Counted from the stretch's first letter, positions 10,538-23,951 are shown. The stretch is 64,000 nt of DNA from Lunularia cruciata (GCA_948567375.1 OX419759.1:54154593-54218592); one strand, 5' to 3'. A program made the numbers and translations. The notes: generated by a model not told the origin, from the letters alone.

Positions 10538-11229
10538 TGTAACACCCATTTGTGCATGTGTGTGGTATTGTGATATTTAGCTTGGTATTACAAGTACTTA
10601 AGAGATATTATTTATATAGAGATAAAGGATGGTTCTATATTAGTCATGGTTAGCTAAAGTTAGTCATAGCTAAGATAGATGGGACCTTACTTTAGAGGAA
10701 GTAGAAAAGATGAGCACCACTATTTTGGATTTTAGTGTGTTGACTTGGTATTATTCCTAGGTGTTTGGCTTTGGGGAAAGAGTTGAGAACTCTTGGGCCC
10801 GCAAGCCTTTTTGTTTTGGATTCTTCTTTAGTCCAAGGATAGCCCATGTGAAGGAATCCTTGCTTTAGTGGTTGGGTCAAGATAAGACCACATGCTTAGG
10901 GGAATATGCCCATGTGAATGGATATTCCTTTCTACTTTTTGACTTTACTTGACTTTTAGTCTAGTAACTTGAGTTACTACGGTAATTAGTAACTTTGGTA
11001 CGTAACTATTTCACAAGTATATAAACAAGGAGTGAGGAGGTACTCATCATCCTTTCATTTGCAACTATCTCTCTCTCATTGAGTTCTCTAGTGAGCAATG
11101 TCTTGAGTCTTGGAGTGTTAGCCTTGGAGGAGTATGATGGAGTTGGGGTTCTTTGCCTTCTTAGTCCATGGTGCGCTACCATAATAGCCATCAGAGGTTC
11201 ATCCTGAGTGAGAGACAGGCCGGCTCACA
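10538..11229 (+). repeat. 3' LTR of element B1
   Basis: 692 bp, apparently identical to 3396-4087, preceded by a purine-rich stretch (CCGGGGGTAAA) that probably serves as polypurine tract. Element A sequence resumes directly afterwards. Confidence 0.93.
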
Positions 11230-13814
11230 GTACTCCAATGAGTAGACCGATCTATTGGCTCTCATCAAAGGAGTTGGAGGAGTTGCGAATAACACTTATA
11301 GAGTTGTTGGAGAAGGACTTCATATGACATAGTACCTCTCCTTGGGGAGCACCGGTACTATTTGTTCCAAAGAAGGATGGAGGACTTTGTTTCTATATTG
11401 ATTATCGTGGGCTCAATAAGCAAACCATGAAGAATGCATATCCCTTGCCTTGGATTGATGAATTTCTTGATCAACTAAGTGGAGCACGCTACTTTTCCCA
11501 ACTGGATCTTTGTAGCGCCTATTAGCAAATTCCTATTGATAGAAAGGATGTGCAAAAGACTACCTTTTGCGACAAGGTATGGGCATTTTGAGTGGAGAGT
11601 TCTACCTTTTGGACTCACTAATGCTCGAGTAGTCTTCATGGATCAGATGCATTGGGTGTTGGATGGACTATTGGATTGGTCTATGGTGGTGTTCTTGAAT
11701 GATATCTTAATCTATAGCAAGAAAGAGGCAGAACACGTGAATCATGTGCGAGAAGTCCTAAGACGACTATGACAATGGAAATTTTATTGCAAGAAGTCAA
11801 AGTGTGCCTTTGGGCAAAAGGAGGTTACCTTCTTGGGTCATAAGATCTCATTAGAGGGGATCAAGATGAAAGAAGAGAAAATAAAGGCCATTACTGATTG
11901 GCCTACCCCAAAGAATGCTATAGAAGTACGGGCATTTAATAGATTGGCCAGTTTTTACCAATGGTTCATCCATTATTATGCTCATGTGGTTGCACCAATG
12001 ACTGACCTCTTGGGAAAGAACTCAAACTTCCAATGGACCACCAAGCATGAAGAATCATTCCAAAATTTAAAGCATATGGTGTTTTCAAGACCCATTCTTC
12101 AACCATATGATCCTCAACTACCTTGTGTGGTTGATTTTGATGCTTCTAACTTTGCAATTGGAGCTGTGTTGCAACAAGAATTCCTAGATGGACTCCATCC
12201 CATTGCCTTTGTGTCTTGCCGACTCAACACGGTTGAACAAAACTACTCTGCTCGAGATCAAGAAGAACTTGGTATATGCCACCTTGGTATGGAGGCATTA
12301 CCTCTTGGGGAAACAAGTGATCATGCAACTGATCACAAACCATTGTTGCAGACCTTACACTTGGGACACATGAAGAGTCAACATCATTGATGGGAGGAAC
12401 AACTCCAACTGTATGACATCCAACTTGAGTATAAACTAGGTTGGTTCCATGTCATCCTTGATGATTTATCATGACGACCTGATTTGAAGTCTCTTCCTCT
12501 CATCACAACGGCAATTTCAATAGTGTCAGTTGACTCCAAGGTCCAAAATGAATTTCAGTCAGCTCTACACCAAGATCCCTTCTTCCAAATGGTACATGGT
12601 TGCCTTACAACATGCAATAAAGAGTACAACACCTTCTCCATCAAGGAGGGCCTTTTATTCCATGAGGACCGGATTTATGTTCCAACTAAAGGTGATCTTT
12701 GACTTGTGCATCTTCAAGAAGCCCATGATTTACCCGTTGATGGTCACATGGGTGGAGACAAGACCCTGGGTACCCTCCAACGTCAATGGTGGTGGCCCAA
12801 TATGACACGAGATGTTCAAGAATTTGTCCGATCGTGTGAGAGCTGCCAACGTAACAAGGCCAGCAACCAGAAGTTGAGTGGACTCCTTCAACTACTCGCC
12901 ATTCCATCCGCTTGCTGGGAGCATGTGAGCTTGGATCTCATCACATCCTTGCCAAAGACAAAACAAGGACACATGCAATAGTGTTGTTTGTGGATAAGCT
13001 TAGTAAGTAAATCCACTTGGCACCAACCTGTGATACCGTGGATGCTCCAACCTTAGTGCAAATCTACTTCAACAATGTCTTCAAGCATCATGGGATGCCA
13101 CGTATTCTTATCTCCGACCGTGATCCTTGATTTACCGGGAAGTTTTGGCAAGCACTTCTCCAGATACTCGGCACCAAGCTTGCTTTGTCCATGGCCTATC
13201 ATCCTCAAACTGATGGACAAACCAAATGTGCAAATCGTACATTGGAGGATATGTTGCATGCCTTTGTCAATGTCCACCATACCAATTGGGATGAATGTCT
13301 TGCAGCTGTAGAATTTGCCTACAACAATTCCAAATAAACAAGCATTGGATTTTCTCCTTTCTTTCTCAATTTTGGCCAAGATCCGCTTGTTCTAGATTCT
13401 CTTCTTGCTCCCTATCCATCTTAGGTTCCTCATACTTCCATATTCTTGACCACTATATCCCAATCTCTCCAACAAGCCAAGTCTCACCTCCTTGTTGCTC
13501 AGAATTGCCAAAAACAATATGTAGACCACCATCGTCATGATCTCACCTTTGAAGTCAATGATAAAGTCATGCTATCTTCTAGTAACCTCCCTCTCCCACT
13601 TGATACCCAAGTTCGTAAACTTGCCCCTAGTTGGATAGGACCCTTTGATATCACCCAAATTTTCTCTCCTGTTGCTTATTGACTTGCCTTGCCTTGTCAC
13701 ATGCGTATCCATCATGTCTTTCATATTTCCAAGTTGAAACCCTTTGTTCCTAACACCTCTTCCTTTTCCTCTCGAGTCCAACTTCTCCCTCTTCTTGTCC
13801 CTATCAATGATCAT

Positions 13815-13970
13815 GAGGAGTACAAAGTTGATCGTATCCTTGCATGTCGCCATGTTCAACGAGGCCGTCACCAACATACGGAGTACAAGGTCCTTTGAAA
13901 AGAGTATCCCCTGATGTCACATGGGAACCTCTTTCTCACCTCTAGAATGCACAGATGGCCATCCAAGAAT
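13815..13970 (+). mobile_element. Chromodomain region at the end of the element A integrase
   Basis: The translated sequence shows the chromodomain signature: EEYKVDRIL near the start, then a YKVLWKEYP-type core and a TWEPLSHL-type block in the following stretch. A chromodomain after the integrase defines chromoviruses and is thought to direct integration to particular chromatin marks. The homologous region of A2 is at about 30838-31010. The copy is decayed. Confidence 0.75.
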
Positions 13971-14020
13971 TTGAAGCTTCACTGGCGACGAGGAGGTCAC
14001 CAACTAGTGGCGGGGGAATA

Positions 14021-15138
14021 TATAACAATATGGAGTTTAGCGACGAAGTTAGTCGGGCTTACAAAGTAACGCATAAGAAAAATTAGCCTAGAATATTCTA
14101 GAAGTATCTATGAAGCTTCTTGGGAAGCTTCCCGGCTAGCTTAGCTTGCACCTCAAGTAAGTGGCTTCTAGAAGGAAGCTTCTAGAAGCTTCCAACTAGC
14201 TTAGCTTGCACGCCAAGTAGGTGGCTTCTAGAAGGAAGCTTCTTGAGAAGCTTCCCAGTTAACTTGGTGCAATACTCCGAGGACAAGAGAAGAGAGAAAA
14301 CACAGGTTGCACACTCAAACAATCGATGCCCCAAGGAAGCACCTTCTCTTTATTATATAAACAAAGAGGATCTCTGCCAAGGAAGCTCCACCATAGGATT
14401 AGGGACACAAATAGGTGACATGTCAGCAAGCTCCACCCTTGGATTACTTACTTGGATGGGTGACATGTATGGTCTAGGTCCTATCTGGTTGGTCAAACAA
14501 GCTTTGACCGGAGGGAATCTTTTAGGGAATCTTCTTATAGGAATCTCAGAATCACGTAAGGTACCATTGGAAAGCTCTTGATGAGAAAAAGCAGGGAAGA
14601 GGGAAGGCCAGCCTTTCCTCCATTGGGGGGGGGGGGGTATTCGCACATTTTCAAGGCCTAATTCATCCGTTTAGGCCTCCGAAATTGCCTTCAAAGATTT
14701 CAGGCATATTTTGGTTCCTACTCTATTAGTAGAAGTCCCCTTTTGGTGATACCTCTTTCTGATTTGTTTAGTCCATCATGTGTAACATCCTTCCAGATGT
14801 TATAAAACCAATTCTCACCTTTAAATCATATGTCTAGCTATTGGTTCTAAGGTTCTCAAGTCTATTTCGGTTTTTGCCCTATTAGTAGAAGTACTCTTTT
14901 GGTGATACTTCTATCTGATCTATTTCAACCATCATGTATAACATCATTCTAGATGTTACCGAACCAAATTTCACATCTAGATCATATGGCTAGCTCTTGG
15001 TATTACACTTGGCTTGCACTGTAAGAAAGTGGCTTGAGGAAGCTTCTTGAGAAGCTTCTCAAGGCCTTGTATGCTACCTATATATACCAAAGCCAAAGCT
15101 CATGCTAGGCATTTGAGTTTCCATTCTCCTATTTTATA
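14021..15138 (+). repeat. 3' LTR of element A, split by insert D
   Basis: The LTR runs 14021-14267, is interrupted by D, and resumes at 15008/15013-15138. It retains the phased modules GAA-TTC-GAA at 14091/14096/14101 and GAA-TTC-GAA-TTC at 14175/14180/14185/14190. The right part is shorter than its 5' partner. It is followed by the gagag duplication at 15139-15143. Confidence 0.87.
14268..15007 (+). mobile_element. Insert D: solo LTR or small non-autonomous LTR element (740 bp)
   Basis: It begins TGCAATACTCC and ends TTGGTATTACA, so its ends form a near-perfect short inverted repeat of the TG...CA type, and it is flanked by the 5-bp direct repeat cttgg (14263-14267 and 15008-15012). There is no coding capacity. 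It contains a run of 13 G (14625-14637) and a ~150-bp imperfect tandem duplication: the segment from about 14706 recurs from about 14865, both with CTATTAGTAGAAGT and TTTTGGTGATAC. Size and ends favour a solo LTR. The family is not otherwise represented in the window. Confidence 0.75.
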
Positions 15139-16135
15139 GAGAGTATGCATCAATGACACTGATGCCAGCCAAGAAGGATATGCATGGCAACTACACAGAT
15201 AGGCGGATGTGTGGAGATTACCGTCTTATCAACCAATAGATTTGGGCTGATTGGTATGCCATGCCTACGCCAAAAGAGATTTTTGATGCAATATGGCATG
15301 CAAAGGTCTTCAATACTTTGGATCTTTGAGCGGGATATCATCAGTTGCCAATCAAGGAGGAGGATAAGTCCAAGATAGCATTTTGGGCTATTGATCCTCC
15401 CGGCAAGGATATGTTATATTAGTGGATGTTCTTACCATTTGGGTTTTGCTCCTGCTGAGTTCCAAAGGGTCATGGATAGGATCCTAGCTGGATTGGATTT
15501 TGCTTGGTGTTATGTTGATGATATTTTAGTCTATAGCACTACTATGGAGGAGCATGAGAGACAATTGTTAGAGGTGTTTGAGAGGTTGAGATCTCATGGA
15601 CTCAAATTACATTTTGGGAAGTGTAGGTTCTTCCATGAGCATGTTGAGTATTTGGGTCACACTATCTACTTTAGAGGACTTGGTGTTTAGCAGACCAAGA
15701 TGGAGGTTATTGCACATATTCCTTGGCCTACGGATGTGAGCAAAGAGCAAGCATTCCTTGGGTTGGCAAACTTCTATCACCACTATGTTAGAGGATTTAG
15801 TGTCATTTCCAAGGCCTTGACAAAGTTGACCAAGCTTACACAAGAGTGGTTTTGGGGAGATGAGCATGAGAGAGCTTTTGTAGAGCTCAAGGAGAGGTTG
15901 ACATCTACTCTTATTTTGAGGAGACCAATTAAAGGATAACCATTTTAGGTTCATACTGATTGGAGTATGTTGGGGCTTGGAGCAATGCTCACCCAACATG
16001 ATGAGGAGGAGGAGTTTGTGGTGGCCTATGCTAGTTGCTCCAATAATTTAGTGGAAGCAAAGCATAGTTCATATAAGGGAGAGTGCTTGGCAACAGTTTG
16101 GGCAGTAGCACATTTCCGATGTTACTTATTTGGTG
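15139..16135 (+). mobile_element. Element C, reverse transcriptase and start of RNase H
   Basis: This continues from 1029 after element A. It encodes a Ty3/gypsy RT: an N-terminal MPAKKDMHGNY-type block, a CGDYRLIN block, then the catalytic CYVDDILVYS near 15510-15540, followed by the connection and the first half of RNase H. Element B2 interrupts the RNase H region at 16136. This copy is broken. Confidence 0.8.
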
Positions 16136-16825
16136 TGTAACACCCATTTGTGCATGTGTGTGGTATTGTGATATTTAGCTTGGTATTACAAGTACTTAAG
16201 AGATATTATTTATATAGAGTAAATGATGGTTCTATATTAGTCAGGGTAAGCTAAAGCTAGTCATAGCTAAGATAGAGGGGACCTTACTTTAGAGGAAGTA
16301 GAAAAGATGAGCCACTATTTTGGATTTTAGTGTGTTGACTTGGTATTATTCCTAGGTGTTTGGCTTTGAGGAAAGAGGTGAGAACTCTTGGGCCTGCAAG
16401 CCTTTTTGTTTTGGATTCTTCTTTAGTCCAAGGATTGCCCATGTGAAGGAATCCTTGACTTAGTGGTTGGGTCAAGATAAGACCACATGCTTAGGGGAAT
16501 ATGCCCATGTGAATGGATATTCCTTTCTACTTTTTGATTTTACTTTACTTTTAGTTTAGTAATTTGAGTTACTGTGGTAATTAGTAACTTTGGTACGTAA
16601 CTATTTCACAAGTATATAAAAAAAGGGTGAGGAGGTACTCATCATCCTTTCATTTTGCAACTATCTCTCTCTCATGGAGTTCTCTAGTGAGCAATGACTT
16701 GAGTCTTGGAGTGTTAGCCTTGGAGGAGTATGATGAAGTTGGGGTTCTTTGCCTTCTTAGTCCATGGTGCGCAACCATAATAACCATCGGAGGTTCATCC
16801 TGAGTGAGAGACAGGTCGGCTCACA
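16136..16825 (+). repeat. 5' LTR of element B2
   Basis: 690 bp, TGTAACACCC to GGCTCACA, about 3% different from its partner at 23259-23951. It is followed by the same candidate primer site region as in B1. Confidence 0.9.
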
Positions 16826-19800
16826 TTTTTGGTTCCATTGCCGGGACCTCTCTGGAAGGCAAGATAATATTCCGTGTTCAATTCTACATTAGGCAGAAGG
16901 AGGCTATGAGAGCTTACTTGGAGAGAACATTAGGAGAGGAGAGGGCTGAACTTATGTTAGAGAACCAAGATCCATTTGTATACCTTGTAGTTCATGATGA
17001 TGTCTTTGAAGTGATTTTGTACATCTTGTACACATGAGAGGATTTGGAGAGATTGTGTGAGGCAGATTACAGATTTTGGGGACTAAGGTGATTTTGGGCA
17101 AAATCTCAAGTTTGAGATCTGAACTTGAAATTTTTACACATGATAGCTTGGGCTATCTTTTAGTTATCACACTTGGAATTATTGTGAGAGATATTATGCG
17201 CATTGGGCTACAATTTTTAAAAGTTGATAGGGTAAACTGCTCTCGCAATTGCATGCTCTCTAAAAAAGTTTTCAGAGTCTGCTATTTCTTCACTTTTCAG
17301 TGAATTTTCCTGAAATTTTTTAAGAAAATTCAGTGCATTGTATCCTACTTGCTGCCACAAAAATTAAAGAGAGATCATTCTTGCACAGGGAGTTATGAGT
17401 TTTTGAAGTGAAGGGGGTGGTTTTCAGACCAAATTTGAAATATGTGTGTTGAATAGAAAGGTATCTAGGCCAAATGGCTTGATGAAAAGATCTGAAATTT
17501 TAGGGACACCTTGGAGTTTTAATCACGTGTGTAAAATTTCAAAGGACTGTCACATACAAGTTGCGAGATCTGAGTGAAATTGTTAGGAAGGGTCAATTCT
17601 GCAGAGTGGAGATCTCATGCATGAGGAGTTTTGAGAGCAACAAAAAGCATGTTTGAGTGTTTAGATTCACCTTGGGAACATGGAGTGTCACCAAGAGTGG
17701 AAATTGAGACTATGCAAGGTTCTGCAAGGGTTTGAGGTGATTGTAGGGGTAGATTTGAGGAAAAGAGAGTTTACAATAGAATTTGAAGAGAGTGTTGAGA
17801 GGATCCAAAAACCTACACCACTTGGAGGAAAGAGTGAGTCTAAGTGCTTTCTATATGGGGAGAAGGGACATAAAGCAATTTCATGTCCATTGACCTTTGA
17901 GAGCAAGAGATTGAGTGAAAGGAGAGGCTTACTTGACTTGGGTTTGCATGTTGGACCTTCTTCACCGAGATTAGGAGGGAGAAGATCTAAGACCAAGGAG
18001 TTGTGTGAGGTTTGTGGAGTGGAAGGACTTCCAAAAGGACATGAGTGTATTGGAGTAAAATCACTTTTGGAGACTTTGGTGAAGGATCTTGGAGAGAGTC
18101 TTAGTACAGCTACAAAAACACTACCACATTCATCAACTAGTTCTCAAGATTAGTGATGGAGATAATCTTTCAACTTATGGATAAACTATCCATGAGAGTT
18201 AGATTTATATGCACTCTAGGATTTGATATTGCTATAGAAATCTTGGAGCAACCTGAACCTTTTGTGTTCCCTAGAGTGGATTATTTTCAAATGGTGTTAG
18301 TCATGTATATACTCTATTAGTTATAGAGTGAGAGAAAAGAAAAGAGAAAAAAATTTGAGAGAAAAGAAAGATAGTGAGGGGTTAAGATGGGGAAACTTTT
18401 GGTTTTCTTTGGCAAGGATGGAGAAGATGTAGAGGCCTTTGTGAGAGACTTCAAGAGAACTTGTATAGGAAATAATGAGAGGAGGAAGAATGAGTGGGCC
18501 TCATTATTACCAGATTTCTTTGAGGATGCAACACTAAAATGGTATGAGTCAGAATACCAAAAGAGAGAGAGGAGAGATGGGGAAGAGGAGTCTTGCAAGA
18601 CTTTGACTTCAACACTCATTGAGAAATTTCTTCCTGATGAGAGTTATGAGAGATTAATGAGTGAGGTTACATTTCTCAAGCAAGAAGAAGGAGAGAAAGT
18701 GAGAGTCTATGTGGAAAGAGTGGAAAAGTTAGAGTCCAGATTTTGCATAGTGTTGAGGAAGGGTGGGGATGATGTGGAGACTACAATGATTGGCATAGGG
18801 GCCATGCTCACCAATAATTTTGTGGGAGGGTTGAGACCACAAATTAGAAGCAAGGTGAGATATGAGAAACCTTCTTCCAAGGTTGAAGCTATCAAGATCA
18901 CAATTCGTATGGATGAGATTTTGGAAGGGGATGAGAGTGATTTGGTGGTGAAGGAGGTTGTGCATCCTCCTCAAAGCTACAATTATGGTGGAACTTCTGA
19001 TACTTTGGTGAAAAGGGTTGCACTACAAGTAGTAGTTGCTCCAATTCTTGCACCTCCACCAAAGGATCTACTTCAAACCATCACAGAACAACTTGCGGAT
19101 CTCAAGATGAATGTGGTGCAACTATGGGAGAAGAGAGAGGTGGATCAAAATGTAGGGAGAGGGCCTAGGAGTTATGGAAACTATCCATATAAAGGAGGCC
19201 AACCAGCCAAAAATTTCAATGATAGAAATTGTTTTGGTTGTGGAGGAAGAGGCCATATCCAAAGGAATTGCCCAAATTCCACTTACCATGGAGGAAGGAG
19301 TTATGAGGGAGCCAATAGAGGGAAAGAGAGAGGTAGTGAATCCCAAGTGGCTCATAAAGCAAACAAAGGTAAGGGGATAGCATCCATAGATGTGGTTGAG
19401 AGCAAGTATGAGAAGGGAGAGTACTCAAACTTCAAGGGTCTTAATTTGGAGCTTTTGGCACAAGAAAAGACAAGAGCTTGTTTTGCAAAGGATGTTCACT
19501 CTTCTCAAGGATTTACTCCAAGCAAGGATACTCCTATGTCTACTAGGAGCACTTGCACCCCAACACCATCAACAACAAAGACTCCAAGGAAGAAGTTGGG
19601 GATGGAGGACTTCTTGATCTCAAAGCAGCAATGGAACTACAATGTGTTGGAGGATGTTAGTAGTCACAAGGCTAACATCATAGTGGGCCAATTGATTGCT
19701 TTGAACCCTACCTTGAGAAAGGAGCTTAGAGGTGGTTTGAGTTCTACAAGGAGCAAGAAGAAGAAGAAGGCAAAAGCTCTAGTGTCAATGGGAGTGGTGG

Positions 19801-22800
19801 ATGCCAAGCCAGCACCATGGGAGGCTTGTGAATATACCTCCAAGATTGATGTGAGAGTGAATGGTCACAACATCAAGGATGCACTTGTTGATGGAGGATC
19901 AATAGTGAATGCCATGTCAGAAAGGTTGATGAAGAAGTTGGGTATGATACACTCAAGACCTTCAACATTTGTGGTGAGCATGGCAAACAAACAACAAGTT
20001 CGACCAGTAGGGGTGATGGATAAGGTGGTAGTTTCAGTTATGGGAATTCAAAATCTCATGACTTTCCAAAGTCTTGAAGGATTCAAGCTATGACTTACTT
20101 CTTGGGAGGCCATGGTTGAGAGCAGCACGCACAATTGATCAATGGCACAAAGGGTGTTTGAGGATTGGGCCATCAAACCATAGAGTCACAGTTCCTGTGA
20201 CTAACACCACCAACACTTCACATTTGGATACACAATCTTCTGATTATTGGGAATCAGATTCTGAAGAAGTAGCTTCAAGTGTGGACACAAGCATGGAAGA
20301 GGAGACTTCCACGGAGGAGGATGAATTTGATCTGATTTAGATGTGTATCCTTTGTGTGCTATGGATTTTGCACCTAAGCCAGAGGTTTTGAAGGACCCAG
20401 ATAAATCACCATTGACACTTGAGGAGGTAGAGAGAAGGTTATCTACCCTCAAGTATGATCCAAATGTTACCAAGGAAGAGAAGGTGAGATTTGAGGAGAT
20501 TTTCCGCAAGTTCATCCATGTGTTTGCTTTCAGTTACAAGGATTTGAAGGAAGTCACCTTGGAGGAACACAAGATAGAGGTGGAGTCACATGCAAGACCA
20601 ATCCGCCAAAAACAACATTGCATTAGCCCACCAATATCTTTGGTTGTGAAGGAGGAGATTGATAAGCTCAAGGAGGTTAGATTTATCTTTGAGGTAGAGA
20701 ATTCCGAATGGGTGTTTCCAATTGTCATTGTGAAGAAAAAGAATGACAAGCTTTGGGTATGTGTGGATTACAAGAAACTCAATGTTGTTACCAAGAAGGA
20801 CTACTACCCATTGCCATTCATTGATGAGATCTTGGAGGAGGTTGCAGGTCATGGGAGGTACAGTTTTGGAGATTGGATTTGGTTATAGTGGATATAACCA
20901 AATCAAGATTGCACCAGAGCATCAACAACTCACCACATTCACCACATCTTGGGGAACTTATGCTTTCAAGGCCATGCCTTTTGGACTTTGCAATGCTCCA
21001 ACCACATTCCAATGGTTCATGAACAAGGTATTTGAACCTTTCATTGGGAAATTTGTGAGAGACTTCATTGATGACTTTTGTTTCTATGGGAGCAAGGAGG
21101 AGCACTTTGAGCACCTAATCAAGGTCTTGCAACGCTTGGATGAGGCAAATGCATCACTCAACCCATATAAGTGCATTTTTGGATGTGAAGAAGGTCTACT
21201 TTTGGGGCACATCATCTCCAAGGATGGAATAGTAGTTGATCCTAAGAAGGTGAGGAAAATCTCAGATCTTCCATTCTCTTCAAGCTTGACAAAGTTACAC
21301 CAATTCTTGGGGATGGTTGGATACTATAGGAGGTTCATCTTCTCATTTTCCAACAAGGCTTATGCATTGACCATCTACATGAAGAAGGGTGTAGATTACA
21401 TGGTGATTTTGGAGGACAAAGAGGCTCTCAAAGCTTTTGAGGAGCTCAAGCAATCCCTTGTTGTAGCTCCAATTCTTACTAAACCTGATTGGAGTAAGCC
21501 TTTCATCCTCTACACTAATGCTTCTAATGTAGCTATAGGATGCACTCTTAGTCAATTAGACCAAGATGGGCATGATCATTTAATAGCTTGTGCTAGTAGG
21601 CAGATGGTTTCAGCAAAGAAGAACTACTCTGTCACGGAGAGAGAAGGGTTGGTAGTGATCTTTGGTCTCAAGAAGTTTAGACACTACTTGATTGGAGGGA
21701 AGGCTACCATTGTCACGGATCACAAGGCTTTGAATTACATCTTCAACAAGCCTAATGTTGAACGGAGACTAGCAAGGTGGATGATACTCTTGTTTGAGTA
21801 TGACTATACCATTGAGGATAGGCCAGGAAAGAAATATGCAAATGATGATTTGTTATCTAGAGCCTATGATCATGATGGAGATGAGCCAGTGGATGATTCC
21901 TTCCCGGATGAGGAGCTCATGATAATCTTAGTCACTCAAAAGGCCAATGGAGTACAAGGAGATTGTGGATTTTGTGACAAGAGGTAACTATCCAAGAAGT
22001 GATGCATGCTAGGGAGAGGAAGGCCCTTGCAGCAAGATCTAGACCTTACACAATGGTGGAGGATATTCTTTTTCACCAAGGAGCAGATGGTCTACTTCAA
22101 AGAGCAGTGGGTAAGGAAGAGTCTATCCTACTCATAAAGGAGTTTCATGAAGGTTTAGTATGTAGAGGACACTTTGCAGGAAAGGTGACTGCTTTCAAGA
22201 TTCTAGATGCAGGTTACCATTGGAGAGGGATTTTCAAGGATTGTCTTGATTATTGCAAAACTTGTCATGTTTATCAAGCTTTTGCTAGAAAGTCTACATC
22301 TACTCTACCACTTAGATCAATTTCATTGCTAGGACCTTTTGAGAAGTGGAGAATTGATTTTGTAGGTCCTCTCAATAGAACCCCAAGGAGCAATCGGTAC
22401 ATTGTGGTAGTTACTGATTACCTTACCAAATGGGTTGAGGCTAGACCATTGAGGGACAAGAATGAAGATGAAGTGGGTAGATTTCTTTATGAACGCATTA
22501 TCACTAAGTTTGGATGCCCTTTGGAGTTGGCTTCTGATAGAGGAGGAAAATTTACAAGAAGCATTACTAAAACCATCCTACAACATTTCTCTATCACACA
22601 TAGAGTAACTACATCCTATAAGCCAAATTCCAATGGCTTGGTAGAGAGAACCAATCAGACCTTGTGCATGATGTTGGCCAAAGATGCAGAAATGGAGGAG
22701 GCTAAACATCATTTGGACAAGAGGATTCATATAGTTTTGTGAGAGTATAGGACAACCATGAAGACTTCCACCAGATATTCTCCATTTCAATTGGTATATG

Positions 22801-23258
22801 GTATTGATTCTACCTTACCTATTCACTTTGATCCTCCTACCTTCCAAAGCATTCTTAGGAGATTGAAGAAAGCACAAGGAGGTGATGCAGAGAAGTCAAG
22901 GATGGATCAACTCATGGAGTTGGAAGAGGCAAGAGCAGTTGCTATGGTTTGAGTGGAGCAAGCCCAAAGGAAACAAAAGGACAAGAGGCAAGGCAAGAAG
23001 AAGGTAGAGCCTTTCAAAGAAGGTGATTGGGTAATGTTGTTTGATTCCATTTGATTCAAGAGAGTGCAAAAGAAGTTTTTGCCTAAGTACTTTGGACCTT
23101 TCATAGTGGAGAAGGTGTGGGGCAATTACACCTATGATCTCAAGGAGTTGGGAGGAAGACACTTTGATAGCATTAACCATGATAAGTTGAAGATGTACCA
23201 TAGAAGGTAGAGAGACCTTCACTTTGAGGACAAAGTGAAAACTTAGTCTGGAGGTAAA

Positions 23259-23951
23259 TGTAACACCCATTTGTGCATGTGTGTTGTATTGTGATATTTA
23301 GCTTGGTATTACAAGTACTTAAGAGATATTATTTATATAGAGAAAAATGATGGTTCTATATTAGTCAGTGTAAGCTAAAGTTATTCATAGCTAAGATAGA
23401 GGGGACCTTACTTTAGAGGAAGTAAAAAAGATGAGCACCACTATTTTGGAATTTAATGTGTTGACTTGGTATTATTCCTAGGTGTTTGGCTTTGAGGAAA
23501 GAGTTGAGAACTCTTGGGCCTGCAAGCCTTTTTGTTTTGGATTCTTCTTTAGTCCAAGGATAGCCCATGTGAAAGAATCCTTGACTTAGTGGTTGGGTCA
23601 AGATAAGACCACATGCTGAGGGGAATATGCCCATGTGAATGGATATTCCTTTCTACTTTTTGACTTTACTTTACTTTTAGTTTAGTAACTTGAGTTACTG
23701 CGGTAATTAGTAACTTTGGTACGTAACTATTTCACAAGTATATAAACAAGGGGTGAGGAGGTACTCATCATCCTTTCATTTTGCAACTATCTCTCTCTCA
23801 TGGAGTTCTCTAGTGAGCAATGACTTGAGTCTTGGAGTGTTAACCTTAGAGGAGTATGATGAAGTTGGGGTTCTTTGCCTTCTTAGTCCATGGTGCGCTA
23901 CCATAATAGCCATCAGAGGTTCATCCTGAGTGAGAGACAGGCCGGCTCACA
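23259..23951 (+). repeat. 3' LTR of element B2
   Basis: 693 bp, preceded by a purine-rich tract (CTGGAGGTAAA). Element C RNase H sequence (NPFTLITDHQPLKW) resumes immediately after it. Confidence 0.9.

Larger units (their letters stand above)
3396..11229 (+). mobile_element. Element B1: young Ty3/gypsy retrotransposon that looks whole
   Basis: A 7.8-kb element inserted in the RT region of element A. Its two 692-bp LTRs appear identical by eye, so insertion was very recent. AGTAC precedes the 5' LTR (3391-3395) and recurs after the 3' LTR: a 4-bp duplication if the LTR ends in CA at 11229, or 5 bp if it ends one base earlier. A candidate primer site starts TGGTTCCGTTGCCGGGACC just after the 5' LTR. 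Its form recalls the tRNA-Asp-type sites of Tat/Athila elements, but I cannot assign the tRNA. Parts: mini-ORF, zinc-knuckle ORF, second mini-ORF, then one long gag-pol frame. There is no chromodomain. B2 and B3 are relatives in this window. Confidence 0.93.
1030..15138 (+). mobile_element. Element A: chromovirus (Ty3/gypsy), broken, with nested insertions B1 and D
   Basis: The ends are LTRs (1030-1467 and 14021-15138, the latter split by D) flanked by the 5-bp direct repeat gagag at 1025-1029 and 15139-15143. The primer site TGGTATCAGAGC (about 1469-1481) matches the initiator-Met tRNA 3' end commonly used by chromoviruses. Parts in order: gag about 1740-2620, protease about 2700-3025, RT start about 3300-3395, then element B1, then RT and RNase H about 11234-12480, integrase about 12500-13800, chromodomain about 13815-13970, and the 3' LTR. 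The coding region is broken many times. LTR divergence by eye is about 8% over the first 200 bases, so this is an old insertion. Without nested DNA it would be roughly 5.5 kb. Confidence 0.88.
16136..23951 (+). mobile_element. Element B2: older, broken copy of the B family
   Basis: A 7.8-kb relative of B1 inserted into the RNase H region of C. The LTRs (16136-16825 and 23259-23951) differ by about 23 substitutions and a few 1- to 3-bp gaps by my count, about 3%, so it is clearly older than B1. Flanking bases GGTG and GGTA could be a decayed 4-bp target duplication. Parts lie as in B1: zinc-knuckle ORF about 17680-18153, second mini-ORF 18156-18320, gag about 18387-19700, protease about 19850-20100, RT and RNase H about 20340-21880, integrase about 21999-23200. 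The coding region is broken at about half a dozen places. Confidence 0.9.

Noticed and set aside
14625-14637. G13 run as a possible assembly gap or error
   Set aside because: It lies inside insert D with intact sequence on both sides; it could be a length error, but there is no sign of a misjoin.
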